DNA from: Medicago truncatula
Lineage: Eukaryota > Streptophyta > Magnoliopsida > Fabales > Fabaceae
Reading direction: 5' to 3'
DNA: 64,000 nucleotides
NCBI RefSeq assembly: GCF_003473485.1
Contig: NC_053047.1
Location: forward strand, 8,013,001 to 8,077,000
The notes below the pieces were generated by a model. That model ran no database searches. It saw only the letters and a program-made list of their open reading frames with translations, and was not told the DNA's origin. The translations under genes were made by a program, and so were the position numbers. Of the stretch, positions 47,689-61,579 are shown in pieces. How positions within the stretch are numbered: the stretch's first letter is position 1; every line of letters begins with the position of its first letter.

Positions 47689-48433
47689 GGTTGACAGAGG
47701 AAGAGTTAAGGGACCAAAACGAAACCAAAAAGTAAGTTAAAGGACCAAAACGAAACTTTTAATAGTTAAGGGACCAAAACGAAACCAAAAATTAGGTTAA
47801 GGGACCAAAACGAAATCAAAAAATAAGTTAAGGGACCAAAAGAGTAATTAAAACATTTTTTTAAGAGAGGTGTTATATGACACAACTCTCTTTTGCCTAC
47901 GAACACACGACATGTATAGAGCGCCTCGCATACAATACATGGGGGGAGAGAAAATTAATCTAGTGCTATATGCTTCATATATCCAAGGGTCATTAAACAT
48001 TCGTGCTTGTTGTCGTGTGTTATTGTCGTGCATACAATCATTTCTCATTTTTTAAATGGGACTCACTCATCAACTATTAATAAATTCATATCACTACATT
48101 TCAATTTGTCAATATTAAAAGAAATATGGATCTTACTTAACATTGAGGTTTTAAATGAGACATTGAGTCTTGTAAGACTCAAAAAACTTCTCTCTCAAAT
48201 GAGGTACCTAATAGATATTATGTCTTAAAAATTTGAAACCTATTAGGGATGGTATGGGTCACATTCATGGCGACTTTTCAAACAAGAATTAGTGATTAAA
48301 TATAGTTCTGATCACAATTTAAATTTTTGGTGGGAATACTTTTTCAATTTTTGGGGTTCTATAAATTGGCTACATCTATCAACAATGTGATAGCACATAA
48401 CCACTTACATTTTTTTAGAAGACAAAAAAGGTG

Positions 48434-49402
48434 ATGGAGAGGAAAACACTTGCTAGCTTGTGCTTCTTTCTCATTGTTCTCTTAGCTGCTCGTAAGTTTA
48501 TATTATAGTAATTTGGGATATCATTTTGTATTTTAGTCATTGTGTTTAACTCATAAAACCATTTTTTAGTACAATACTTTTTATTAGAAAATAAAAACAT
48601 GTATGCAAGCTATAATTTAGAGTTTAATTTTTATATGTTTACGATTTTTAAAGAATAATTTTTCAGTTCAGTAATTATAAATATATATACATATATTTTT
48701 TTTGAGAGAATGAATATATCTATATATGTATGTACATATACATATATATATATATATATATATATGATTATTCATGATTGCTTGACACTTTCAATCAGAT
48801 TTTTAAATACTTGATTGTAAATTCTAATTGAAATAATCTTGGTAAAATTTACTTTTCTCTCGATCAAATTATATATCACTATGGCCATCTTCCCTTATGA
48901 ATTGAAGAAGGAAAACATAAAAACAAATCTTAAATTTGATGCAACAATTTTTTTTCTATTTAGAAAAAAATAGAAATATAGCATTGGAAAATGATGAAAA
49001 GTGATAAATTTAACTTTTTAAAAGTCAAAATATTGTTGAAACCAATGCAGACATGCTACTTTTGGCTTCCTTAATCATTGCCCCGAGGGCAATGGTTAGC
49101 AAGACCTTAATAATAATAATAATAATAATAATTTTGTCAAAAAAAATAATATACTAATAATAAAAAAGTTTTTCTATCATATGCAAATTAATTTAAAATA
49201 GTAATTTTGTTACCTATCGAGTGAGACACCAAATCAGCACTTCAGGGGTGCATGTATTGGTTCATCTCGCAAACAAGAATGTGACTATGGTTGCAGGAGA
49301 GGAGAAGGCTGGAGAGGAGGTTATTGCAAAAAGCAGAAATGTGTTTGTGACTGTACATGTATTGGTGCATGTATAAATTATGATCATCTCCTACATAAAT
49401 AA
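48434..49402 (+). pseudogene. Defensin-like DEFL-A, unit 2 (broken)
   Basis: Exon 1 48434-48491 and exon-2-like 49253-49402. Same lost acceptor and first Cys, and same C-terminal extension, as in unit 1. Exon 1 reads LIVLLAA like DEFL-B, whereas units 1 and 3 read LIFLLAA. TATA box at 48360-48366. Confidence 0.8.
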
Positions 49403-49569
49403 ATAATCTAGCTAGATTTTATATGTTCATGGAATAAATCATTGATCAAGAGAATTAATTAATATATGGAGTAATATGTGTGATAAGATAGCATGTTGTC
49501 TTATTAAATAAAATATGTGTTATTCTTCAAAAAAAATATGTGTTAATTATATTTGTAGTGTTTTTTTTT

Positions 49570-50060
49570 TTAAAAAAACAAAATGATATTCATTCATTCA
49601 AATCGAGAGATTACATCATTCAACATCGCTAAAAACGTAAAGGATGAATCTGCGAACAAAGTCACAGCATCCAAGTTAATAGCATATAACGGCATAATGC
49701 CTACAAAAATATATGATGAAATTAAAGTGACCGGAATATCCATTGCCTCCGGATCTGCAACGTTGACGCCCAAATCTTTGATTGAACAATCGATCTTTCA
49801 ATATGAATCAATTGAACACCGCATGAAGATGGAAAATCAAACAACGCCGCACAAGACGACGAACAACAAATCACCACACTTAGATGATGAAATTGCAAAG
49901 AAAAAAATCTAGATCTATGTGAAAATCACTTATTTAGATTGAAATAAAGAGAAAAAGATGAAGAAAGGTGATTTCAAGTCAATAATTGATCCAAAACCAC
50001 CCCTCAATGAAGAAACGAAAACCTAGAGAGAGAAAACTAGAGCTGACTTGTTTATATTTA
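49570..50060 (-). repeat. Dispersed repeat, unit 2
   Basis: Copy of 37380-37860. Its + reading frame extends to about 49912 because the unit-1 stop codon is CAA here. Confidence 0.65.
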
Positions 50061-50574
50061 TAGTGTTATATTTCTTTGCTCAAAATCGATAGACCAACGT
50101 AGTGTAACAAAACTAAAAGTTAAGAACAAAAATATAAATGGGCATGTATAAGACAAAATAAAACAAAAATATGATCAAGATTTATGAGAATTGTTCAAAC
50201 TCTTAAAGATAAAATTATGTGGTTTGCAATTGCAGTTGCACACATTCATGTTGGTCTTTTCCCATGAAGAGAGAAAAAATTATTAAAATTTCGGAAACCG
50301 TAAAATTGTGTCAGATGTCAAGCTTTGACATCTGGAAAATATTTATGTAAGATATCTCGTGGAATTTGTACCTACAAAATATAGGACCCCCAGCCCGCGC
50401 CAAACATGTCAAATTTTTGAGCCCCGCTAATCTCTTTGTGATACGATAAATACAAAGTCACTTGCACGAGCTCTTTGAGCTATAAGGCTTTTTCTACCTT
50501 AAAATTGAAACACATTTCTCTTGCCTTAATTTCAATACCAAAAATGAAGTCATAGCTAGAGTCTTCAATTCCAT

Positions 50575-51496
50575 TGGTTCTTAGCTTCATCTAATTTCAT
50601 TTTCTGCTGTTTGATGCGATCAGTCTCATTCTAATTGCACTTTTTAGATGTCTGAATAACAGATTTACAACAAAATAAGTAATAAACAAAGTTGAAGAAA
50701 TTCAGAACCAATTGTAAAGACTTAACCCATCAATCATTTAGGCAGAGGATAAAGAAGTAAGCAACTCAAGCATGCATAAGGAGATTGAAAAAGTTTACGA
50801 AACATCACAAGTAAACTTATATCAGTATCGACATTAAAATCTGCTGAAGTATATGCAAGAGCACCGTGAAGTGAATCTTCTTTTCCAACACTAGGAAGCG
50901 GAAGAAATTCCTTTCTCGCAGCAGCTTACAAGTGGCTAATAGTCTTTGCATTGTCGGGAATGTAACCTTCTTCATCGTAGTTAACAAAAGGTGACAAGTA
51001 AGGTGGAGGAGTGCTGTTAAAAAAAGAAAAATTTTAGGTTTTTAACGTTTAGCAATTAAAATTTCAATTAGAAACAAATTAATCAAACAAAATGAAAAGA
51101 AAAAAGGATGTGTGGATTTGTGATTCCACAAGAAGATATCCCTTGAAGAAAAAACAAATTTTCTCAGAATATAATATAGGACACTCCTACCATATAAGTT
51201 TCTATCGGAAAAATTATGCGTGCATTGACACAATCAAATATCATATATATTTTTGGTTTTGGTGTTTTCTCCCGTAACCTGTCTGTACGTTCGTAGTTTT
51301 TCTTTGTCTCGGCTTTCTTTATTTTTCTGTCATGCACTCTAATTGTTCTATGTTCTTCCAGCAAAGGTTCACGATAAAGAAAGCTAACATCTTTCAAATG
51401 GTAATAAGTCTGATGAGTTCCCTTGACCTTTTTCTTAGGCTGCCGGGGTGTTACAGCTTTTGAAATGCTTAGTTTCCTAATATTTGCAAAAGCCAA
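50575..51496 (-). pseudogene. PES: Pescadillo fragment PES-a, unit 2
   Basis: Same three-part structure as PES-a of unit 1 (51496-51192, 51013-50799, about 50651). It also carries an extra nonsense change in the middle exon: the CAA codon of TINHLQ has become TAA at about 50928. Confidence 0.83.
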
Positions 51497-53269
51497 CGTA
51501 AAAATCGAAGTAGTAACACTTCAACACATTATATAGATGCATTTTCCGAATGACAACAGATCAGTAATGCCAGAAATTACAAATTTGGCAGCATTTCCCT
51601 CCTTTTTCTTCCCCTACGATACAAAAGTAACAACATTAAGGGCATGTTTGGTTTGAATTTGTCAGAATACATTCAGAGCTAAAGTACTTTCCTATAAAAC
51701 ATACGTTTGTATGGACCCTGATACTTTTTCATTCTCCTCTTGCCGTTTGAGTTGTTCCATTTACCATTTGAACATATATTATGTTGTTGCAGTAATGCGA
51801 TTTTTTTGGTAATTACATATCCAAAAGTACTTTCAATAACTATTATATCTAAATGAATTACCTTTCATCATACATGCTTTTGACAAGGGTCCCAAACATA
51901 AACAACGCTAGAGCTGACTCATTTTAATCAAACTTGATTTTATAAAATGAGGCTTGATCAAACTAATATAGCTAACTTTAATCCTAACATGCCTCAAATA
52001 TATGAAAAGGGCTGACTTTCGTCTAGAAAATTTTCATTCTTCTTTTCTAACTAGTTACGGTTAAAAACTATAAATTCCAAAAAAACCAAAAATATATCTA
52101 CAAATATCTGCCTTCGACGCCAACTAAAGCAGAGAGTGTAGCATCGACACTTCAGATGGAAGACATGTCCACGCCAACACAAGTAAACACGTTTAATCAG
52201 TGTTGATGTGTCAGTGTCCGTGTTTGTGTTTCGTATGCAAAAAGAAATAACAATTAACAATAAGCTCCAACATTTCAGCAGAAAAATATAATAATAGCTG
52301 AAACTTTTAAGCTTGAGACCCTAATTTGATTATGAACTTTGTGGCATTAACACTTCTAATCGAAAGTGTGTCTGGTTTCCGATGACGTCCGATGCGAACG
52401 TGACTTTGACACATATGATTTTATTGAACCTTGAAATTTGGTCATTTTCCGGCTCTGTAGTGTTTCACCATTGTTGTTGATGAAAGTGAAACCACCATTG
52501 GTGACATTTTTATTTGGATGGTGATATGTAAGGTTTGAGTCAGGACTAATGCTTCTTTCCAGGTTTTGAAGAGGTGATTAGGAGAGTTTGGGATAAAAAA
52601 TAAGTTTGGAAACTCACTATTCGGCCGCCTAATGATCAATTAATAATAAGCCTAAAGAATTTGATGTGATCTTTGAAAGAAGAAAACATATCAGATCCAA
52701 TAAAATATTACTAAAATTTATTATCGGTCTAAGGTAATTAAAAAAAAATGTTGGCTATTTTATTGGACCGACAACATTTAAAATGGACACAATTTATTAC
52801 TATAATTTATTACTAAAATTTACTAACATTTAAAATGGAAATTCTTAATTTGTGGAGCAATTTAGTAAAGTAAGAATTGCGGTCTTATCACTTTTAGCAA
52901 GAATATTCACTAATCAACTATTAATAAATAAATATCACTATATTTCAATTTTTCAATATTAAAAAAAATGTGAATCTTACCTAACATTGAGGTTTAAATG
53001 AGACATTGAGTCTTGAAGACTCAAAAAATAAAAAATTCTCTTGAATTGGCTACCAAGTCTTAAAAGTTTGAAACCTGTTAGGGATGGTTCGGGTCACATT
53101 CATGGTGACTTTTCAAACAAGAATTAGTGATTAAATATAGTTCTGATCACAATTTAAATTGATGGTGGGAATACTTTTTCAATTTTTGGGGTTCTATAAA
53201 TTGGCTACATCTATCAACAATGTGATAGCACATAACCACTTACATTTTTTTAGAAGACAAAAAAAGGTG

Positions 53270-55364
53270 ATGGAGAGGAAAACACTTGCTAGCTTGTGCT
53301 TCTTTCTCATTGTTCTCTTAGCTGCTCGTAAGTTTATATTATAGTAATTTGGGATATGATTTTGTATTTTAGTCATTATGTTTAACAAATAAAACCATTT
53401 TATTACAATACTTTTTATTTGAAAATAAAAACATGTATGCAAGCTATAATTTAGAGTTCAATTTTTATATGTTTACGATTTTTAAAGAATATTTTATCAG
53501 GTTAGTAATTCTAAATTGACACATATTATTCATGATTGTTTGACACTATTTCAATCAAATTTTTAAATACTTAGATCAAATGTGGTTAATAATAAGATTC
53601 AGTTAATAATAAACCATTTTAGATAATATGATTGTAAATTCTAATTGAAATCATCTTGGCAAAATTCACTTACCTCTCGATCAAATTATATATCACTATG
53701 GCCCTCTTCCCTTAAGAATTGAAGGAGGAAAACATAAAAACAAATCTTAAATTTGATGTAACAATTTTTTTCTTTCTATTTACTATCTTTATCCCTAAAA
53801 ATTATACACCCTCTGTTCTTTAGTTATTTTGCATGTATTAAGAAATGTAATTCATTTTGTATGGAAAAGAGATATTATTAGTTATTTTACAAAATTGTCC
53901 TTAATAAATAGTATAAGAAAGATAAATTAAATAATTGAAAGAAGAGAGAGTAATAAATAGCTAATGATATAATAGAAAAAGTAACATTAATGTTTTATTA
54001 TTATTGTAAAACGAAAAATAATTTCTTCTTCAAAGGGACGTATAATTTGAGACAAAAGGAGTATCTTAAATAAATCACGAGAATCTAAAAGGTTGACTCT
54101 GATATTATAAATTTATCTTCAAGAGAATTAATTATCTTTCACAAATCATTATCTTGAAGAGAAATAAATTACTGGAATCTATGCTTCAGTGGCAATTGAT
54201 TTTGCTTTTACAAATTTGGTGTTGTTGTCATCGTGAGCTTAACTCAGTTGGTATGGTCAATGCATAAAATATGCAAGGTACGGGACCCCGGGGCACTGGT
54301 TAAGGAGTAATAAATGAACATATTTCATTTGTTTTACTTCAATTAAAGTGATAAATATTTTAATTAATTAAAATAAAAAAGTTGTATTTAATACTCGGTC
54401 AAATTTCCTTTTCCATTACATATTTACATTCTTGTATCCTTTTCATTAATTAACAATTTTTTTTTTTCGTGGATTTTACTCAAACCAATTTTCCTTTCCG
54501 TCAATTTGTTGTGAATCATTTTTTCTTTCAAACCAATTCACGGAAAGCCTATGCATAATTAGCAACATATTCAATTAAAATAAAGTCTAAAATAAATTAA
54601 CAATTCCAAAGGTAAAACATAACCAATTAAAATATCAAATACAACTTCTCAAAAAAATATCAAATACAAAATCATCAAATGTGTAGAAATTCCATGCTTG
54701 TATCACAAAATAGGAAATTTGATAGTGTATTGAATGCACATTTTTCTTATTTTAATTATTTGACTTTTTTTTGAAGGAAATTACTTAACTTATTTCTCAC
54801 TTTAATAAAGATAAAACAATGGGGATCTGATAATTTATTACTCCTTAACCAGTGCCCCACATTAAGCACCCAATGTGGCGTGCTCTATTGTGGTTGATCT
54901 TATAAATTTGTCTTCAAGATAATTAATTATCCTTTACCAATAATTATCTTGAATAGAAATAAATTACGGGAATCTATGCTTCAATGGCAATTGATTTTGC
55001 TTTTACAAATTTATCTTCAATAGAAATAATTAGCTAATGTTTTCTTCATAGTATTTATTTCATATCAAACAAACATATGTAACATAATATACTAATAATA
55101 AAAAAGTTTTTCTATCATGTGCAAATGTAATTTTGTTAACTATCGAGTGTTGAAGATATATTGCTTATGAAAAATAATATTGTTCTTTTGGAAATTGCAG
55201 AAGTAGTGGCGCAAATTGTGCCTTGTAAGACACGAAATCGTAACTTCAAGAGTGCATGTATTGCTGTATCTGGCGACGACGAAGAATGTGACCATGATTG
55301 CAGGAGAGTAGGAGGCTGGTATGGTGGTTCTTGCAAAAATCAGAAATGTGTTTGTGACTGTTGA
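53270..55364 (+). CDS. Defensin-like peptide DEFL-B, unit 2
   Basis: Exons 53270-53327 and 55201-55364, 73 aa, same splice sites, signal peptide and eight-Cys spacing as the unit-1 copy. One coding difference was seen: GDNEEC in unit 1 is GDDEEC here (Asn to Asp just before the third Cys). TATA box at 53195-53201, with near-identical promoter and intron, including the same three transposon insertions. Both copies are probably expressed alike (inference). Confidence 0.88.
53811..54860. mobile_element. Intron transposon cluster of DEFL-B, unit 2
   Basis: Copies of the unit-1 Stowaway-like MITE (about 53811-54063), SINE fragment and Mutator-type MITE (about 54236-54860), in the same order. The insertions therefore predate the 12.2-kb duplication. 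Confidence 0.7.
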
Positions 55365-55641
55365 ACATCTCCTACATAAATAAATAATCTAGTTATAGTA
55401 TGATTCATAGCTAGATTATGTTTATGGAATAAATCATTGATCAATTCTCTTCCCTTGAGTGAGAAGAGAATTAATTAATATATAGAGTAATATGTGTGAC
55501 AAGATAGCATGTTGTCTTATTAAATAAACGGAAATGATTATCATAGCAAGACATTGCATCGTGAGGATTTCCAGAATGATGTGGCAACATAATATCTTTA
55601 TTAAATTGGCTGAATAGTGTTTCGCGGCCGTTTCACGATTT

Positions 55642-55954
55642 GAGGAATGCTAGGGTCACACCCTCTAACTCACCATTTAACACACTCCAATAGGTCACCT
55701 CATCCAATTTTTTATTTTCCTTTTGATTTAATTTGGGTGAAAAGCGACAATTCCTTCGGGACATACAAGAACTTGGTCTTGGAGAAGGTCGAGCGAAGAA
55801 GATAGATATTAAACTCCAAAAAATAAAAAATAAAATAAATGTTCATAAAGTGAAACCGGTAGCTGTAAAGAAAATAAAAAAGTGGACTACATGGCTTATC
55901 TTGATTGGAGTGTATTAAAAGGGTATGTTAGAAGGTGTGACCCTAGCATTCCTC
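55642..55954. mobile_element. MITE with 27-bp TIRs (unit 2)
   Basis: Copy of 43457-43769, same 313-bp length. Confidence 0.85.
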
Positions 55955-56240
55955 TTCATGATTTTTCACCTTGGGATGTATAGCATCGCTGTTAAATAAA
56001 ATATGTGTTAATTATGTTTGTAGTGTTATATTTCTTTGTTCAAAATTTATAGACCAACGTAGTGTAACAAAACTAATTAAGAGTTAAGAACAAAAATATA
56101 AATGGACATGTATTCGACAAAATACAACAAAAATATGTGGTTTGCAATTGCAGTTGCGCACATTCATGTTGGTCATATTCCAAGAAGAGAGAAAAAATGA
56201 TTAAAATTTCGGAAACCGTAAAACTGTGTCAGGTGTCAAG

Positions 56241-56564
56241 TGTTTGTTAGCGCAGCAATGGAAGCATTGTTCAACAAACAAAAATAACAGAAATAGTTAT
56301 TAGGGTTTCTAGGTTTTTCTAGTTTTGATGATTTTGTGAATTAGAGAGGATGAGAAGAAAGAGCAAGTGAATAGAATTGATAAAATGAATTGTATTATTG
56401 AGATATGAAAAATTGTACAAGGAATGAGCTTATATACAAGCATGTGTTAGGTTACTTGAAGCACAAACTCTAACAAAGTTGTAACAAACTTCAAAACAAA
56501 CTAAAATCAAAGTGTGATTAATCAACCTAAACATGATTATCACTAATGTAAACTTGAATTAACA
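56241..56564 (-). mobile_element. Solo LTR-like insertion, unit 2
   Basis: Copy of 44056-44379, same 324-bp length, so the insertion is older than the tandem duplication. Confidence 0.6.
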
Positions 56565-56853
56565 ACTAAACTAAGAGTTTTGACATCTAGAAAACATTTA
56601 TATAAGATATCCCGTGGAATTTGTACCGAAAAAATATAGGACCCCCCGGCCCGTGCCTAACAAATCAAATTTTTGAGCCCCCGCTAATCTCTTTATGATT
56701 CAATAAAAACAAAGTCGCTTGCATGAACTCTTTGAGCTATAAGGCTTTTTCTACCTTAAAATTAAAACACATTCATCTTGCCTTAATTTCAATACCAAAA
56801 ATGAAGTCATAGCTAGAGTCTTCAACTTCTTTGACCCTTAGCATCATCTAATT

Positions 56854-57374
56854 TCATTTTCCGCTGTTGATGTGATCAGTCTCATTCTGCTTGCGCTTAT
56901 TAGATATCTGAATAACAAATATCCAACAAAATAACTAATAAACAAATTTGAAGAAATTCAGAACCAATTGTAAAGACTTAACCCATCAATCACTTGCAAC
57001 CATTTATACAAAGAATAAAGAAGTAAGCAACTCAAGTATGCAAGGAAATTGAAAAAGTTTACCTCATGGCTTCGAATATCTTAATATTTTTACGAGACAT
57101 CACAAGTAAACTCATATCAGTATCGACATTTTCTTGGCCATTCGTTGTTGATTCTTCGGTCTGTACCACACTAGAAGATATTTCTTTTTCAACATTAGAA
57201 TCTGCTGAAATATATGTAATAGCACCCTGAAGTGAATCGTCTTTTCCAACACCAGGAAGCGGAAGAAATTCCTCTGTGGCAGCAGATTGCAAGTGGTTGA
57301 TAGTCTTTGCATTGTCGGAAATGTAGCCTTCTTCATCGTAGTTAACAAAAGGTGACAAGTGAGGTGGAGGAGTC
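56854..57374 (-). pseudogene. PES: Pescadillo fragment PES-b, unit 2
   Basis: Matches PES-b of unit 1 over the main exon and the C-terminal exon, with the same one-base losses. Confidence 0.83.
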
Positions 57375-58641
57375 CTGTTAACAAAAGAAACGCAAGAATA
57401 ACAAAAAACAATGATTCCCTTTGTACTGGAGTAATTAGGCCAAAACAGTGCAAATAATGACATAGAAATCAATCATATAAATGATTTCATAAATAAGTTC
57501 AAGAGATATAGCATCAATAAAAAAGTCTAATAATCTTTGTTGTGTTACGTGCACAACATCCCCATATTATTAATTTTTTTACTTTCTTATAAATTTAATT
57601 TGAAAAGAAACTTGAAATAAAATTAGGAAAATAATGTGTCTCATACTTCCCAATTATGACAGAAACAATACTTTCAAATAATTGTGTTTGTCAAGACTAT
57701 CAAAAGGTCTTACCTCCCTAATCAAGAAGAATTTGAGATTTTTGAAGAGATTTTTACATTCTCTTGTATCTTGATCCTCTTCATCTTCACGGCTAAGTCT
57801 TAAACCAGGTGCATCCGTGCACCAGGTTCATTGTGAAGAAGATAGGATATTACTGTCTTCAAATTTGCACTTTCTTAAAGGAAATATAGAAGTTACAAAT
57901 AATGATCAAATTTTTTACAAATTCCAAGTATTATATACCTTCGGATTTTGTGTACAAGATCTACATCAATTTTCTTGCTCTTTGACGCAGGTAATGCTCC
58001 AAAGAGATTTACCATTGTAAGATAGTCGTCCAGTTATCCAAGTGGGTCCACAAATCTTGGGTACCTATAATACATAGAAAAATCAAATAAACTGGAAAAT
58101 TTTATTAAACAGAAAACAAAAAGCCAAAAACAAAGCTAGAGACCTAAGGATAACGGAAAGAAGGAAGTCTGTATCTGTCTCTATAAAAATTATCTCAAAA
58201 AATATAAATGGACATGTATTAGACAAAATACAAAAAAATATATATGAACAAGATTTCTGAGAATTCAAACTCTTGACATAAAATTATGTGGTTTGCAATT
58301 GCAGTTGCACACATTCATGTTGGTCTTATTCCAAGAAGAGAGAAAAATTATTAAAATTTCAGAAACTGTAAAATTGTGTCAGATGTCAAGTTTTGACAAC
58401 TTGACATCTGGAAAATATTTATGTAAGATACCCCGTGGAATTTGTAACTAAAAAATATAGGACCCTCGGCCCTCGCCAAACAAGTCAAATTTTTTAGCCC
58501 CCGCTAATCTCATTTTGATACAACAAATACAAAGTCACTTGCATGAGCTCTTTGAGCTATAAGGCTTTTTCTACCTTAAAATTGAAACACATTCCTCTTG
58601 CCTTAATTTCAATACCAAAAATGAAGTCATTGCTAGATTAT

Positions 58642-59236
58642 TCAACTCCTTTGACCCTTTGCTTCATGTAATTTCATTTTCCGCTGTTTGACACGATCAG
58701 TCTCATTCCGCTTGCGCTTATTAGATATCTGTAACAGATTTACAACAAAATAAGTAATAAACAAAGTTGAAGAAATTCAAAATCAATGGTAAAGATTTAA
58801 CCCGTCAATCACTTTGCAACCATTTATGTAGAGGATAAAGAAGTAAGCAACTCAAGTATGCATAAGGAGATGGAAAAGTTTACCTTCATGGTTCGAATAT
58901 CTTTCTATTTTTATTACACATCTCAAATAAACTCATTTCAGTATCGATATTTTCTTGGCCATTCGTTGTTGATTCTCCGGTCTGTACCACACAAGATGTT
59001 TCTTTTTCGTCATTAGAATCTACCGAAGTATATGTAATAGAACCCTGAAGTGATTCTTCTTTTCCAATACCATAAAGCAGAAGAAATTCCTTTATGGCAG
59101 CAGCTTGCAAGTGGTTGATAGTCTTTCCATAGTCGAGAATGTAGCCTTCTTCATCGTAGTTAGCAAAATTTCCATAGTCGAGAATGTAGCCTTCTTCATC
59201 GTAGTTAACAAAATTGCAAGTGTGGTGGAGGAACAT
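58642..59236 (-). pseudogene. PES: Pescadillo fragment PES-c, unit 2
   Basis: Same duplicated NYDEEGYILDYG block as unit 1. It keeps TINHLQ where unit 1 has lost one codon (TINLQ), and differs by a few residues (for example SNDEKE against SNVEKE). Confidence 0.83.
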
Positions 59237-59880
59237 TTTAAGTTTTTAACATTTAGACAATTAAAATTTCAAAAGGTTTTTTTTAAGATGAAAATAAAAA
59301 AGAAGTTATAAAAGAAAATAAATTGGTTAGTAGGTAGGTAGGTAAGGTTCATAGCTTAAACCATTTCTCATTCTCATCACTACTGCCTTTACACTTTCCA
59401 GCGCGCGCACTCTCTCTCTCCATTTCTGACCTGACCCATTTAGCTCATTTCCAGATCAAAATCTTAGTGATTAGTGGTGACAGAAACATTTCGGTGGTGT
59501 TAGGTATTGATTTCATTGAAACACATCTCTTTTTGTCTCATGTTTTTCTTTTTTATATTATTCTGTCTCTCTTTTATTCCTTCTTCGTTAGTTATTATGT
59601 TTATTGGTGTCAGACACCGAACACGTCTTTGATCTGAATTGTCGGTGTTACTGAACACGGCCTCTATTTACTTGTTGGGTGGTTTTTTTTAGTTTTCTTT
59701 CTTACTTTTTAAATTCAAATTTTTCTGTTACACAAGGAAGAATGGAAAGTAAGAATTCAAAGATGTGGGCAATTCTTTCAACGAGTTTGCGTATGTCAAC
59801 AATCCTTTCGGTGAGTACGCGTATAAGGGAAATCATCTTAGAAAGAGTGAAGTTGAAGAGGATTCTTGTCGTACTAGGAA
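59237..59880. other. End of unit 2, no gene seen
   Basis: Copy of 47045-47688, with a single-base difference in a T run and a few substitutions. Confidence 0.5.
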
Positions 59881-60622
59881 GGTTGACAGAGGAAGAGTTA
59901 AGGGACCAAAACGAAACCAAAAAGTAAGTTAAAGGACCAAAACGAAACTTTTAATAGTTAAGGGACCAAAACGAAACCAAAAATTAGGTTAAGGGACCAA
60001 AACGAAATCAAAAAATAAGTTAAGGGACCAAAAGAGTAATTAAAACATTTTTTAAGAGAGGTGTTATATGACACAACTCTCTTTTGCCTACGAACACACG
60101 ACATGTATAGAGCGCCTCACATACAATACATGGGGGGAGAAAAATTAATCTAGTGCTATATGCTTCATATATCCAAGGGTCATTAAACATTCGTGCTTGT
60201 TGTCGTGTGTTATTGTCGTGCATACAATCATTTCTCATTTTTTAAATGGGACTCACTCATCAACTATTAATAAATTCATATCACTACATTTCAATTTGTC
60301 AATATTAAAAGAAATATGGATCTTACTTAACATTGAGGTTTTAAATGAGACATTGAGTCTTGTAAGACTCAAAAACTTCTCTCTCAAATGAGGTACCTAA
60401 TAGATATTAAGTCTTAAAATTTGAAACCTATTAGGGATGGTATGGGTCACATTCATGGCGACTTTTCAAACAAGAATTAGTGATTAAATATAGTTCTGAT
60501 CACAATTTAAATTGTTGGTGGGAATACTTTTTCAATTTTTGGGGTTCTATAAATTGGCTACATCTATCAACCATGTGATAGCACATAACCACTTACATTT
60601 TTTTAGAAGACAAAAAAAGGTG

Positions 60623-60899
60623 ATGGAGAGGAAAACACTTGCTAGCTTGTGCTTCTTTCTCATTTTTCTCTTAGCTGCTCGTAAGTTTATATTATAGTAA
60701 TTTGGGATATCATTTTGTATTTTAGTCATTGTGTTTAACTCATAAAACCATTTTTTAGTACAATACTTTTTATTAGAAAATAAAAACATGTATGCAAGCT
60801 ATAATTTAGAGTTTAATTTTTATATGTTTACGATTTTTAAAGAATAATTTATCAGTTCAGTAATTATAAATATATATACATATATTTTTTTTGAGAGAA

Positions 60900-60957
<58 letters not shown>

Positions 60958-61424
60958 TATTCATGATTGCTTGACACTTTCAATCAGATTTTTAAATACT
61001 TGATTGTAAATTCTAATTGAAATAATCTTGGTAAAATTTACTTTTCTCTCGATCAAATTATATATCACTATGGCCATCTTCCTTATGAATTGAAGAAGGA
61101 AAACATAAAAACAAATCTTAAATTTGATGCAACAATTTTTTTTCTATTTAGAAAAAAATAGAAATATAGCATTAGAAAATGATGAAAAGTGATAAATTTA
61201 ACTTTTTAAAAGTCAAAATATTGTTGAAACTAATACAGACATGCTACTTTTGGCTTCCTTAATCATTGCCCCGAGGGTAATGGTTAGCAAGACCCTAATA
61301 ATAATAATAATAATTTTGTCAAAAAAAATAATATACTAATAATAAAAAAGTTTTTCTATCATATGCAAATTAATTTAAAATAGTAATTTTGTTACCTATC
61401 GAGTGAGACACCAAATCAGCACTT
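60623..61424 (+). pseudogene. Defensin-like DEFL-A, unit 3 (exon 2 lost)
   Basis: Exon 1 60623-60680, with TATA box at 60548-60554, is intact. At 61424 the sequence runs from 'caaatcagcactt' straight to the 'ttttatatgttcatgg' that lies after exon 2 in units 1 and 2. The whole cysteine-rich exon (about 170 bp) is missing, so only the signal peptide remains. Confidence 0.88.
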
Positions 61425-61579
61425 TTTTATATGTTCATGGAATAAATCATTGATCAAGAGAATTAATTAATATATGGAGTAATATGTGTGATAAGATAGC
61501 ATGTTGTCTTATTAAATAAAATATGTGTTATTCTTCAAAAAAAAAAATGTGTTAATTATATTTGTAGTGTTTTTTTAAA

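Larger units (their letters stand above)
47689..59880. repeat. 12.2-kb tandem repeat, unit 2
   Basis: 12,192 bp, same order of parts as unit 1 and nearly identical in sequence. Starts at the half-MITE and has no separate target duplication. Confidence 0.95.

Noticed and set aside
47487..47735. 82-codon ORF on + (copy at 59679)
   Set aside because: Runs into the half-MITE at the unit boundary. A neighbouring frame looks more protein-like, but neither has a known domain.
49583..49912. 109-codon ORF on +, up to 121 codons in unit 3
   Set aside because: Falls in a dispersed repeat whose related copies point to the opposite strand. Interrupted in unit 1, and no protein family.
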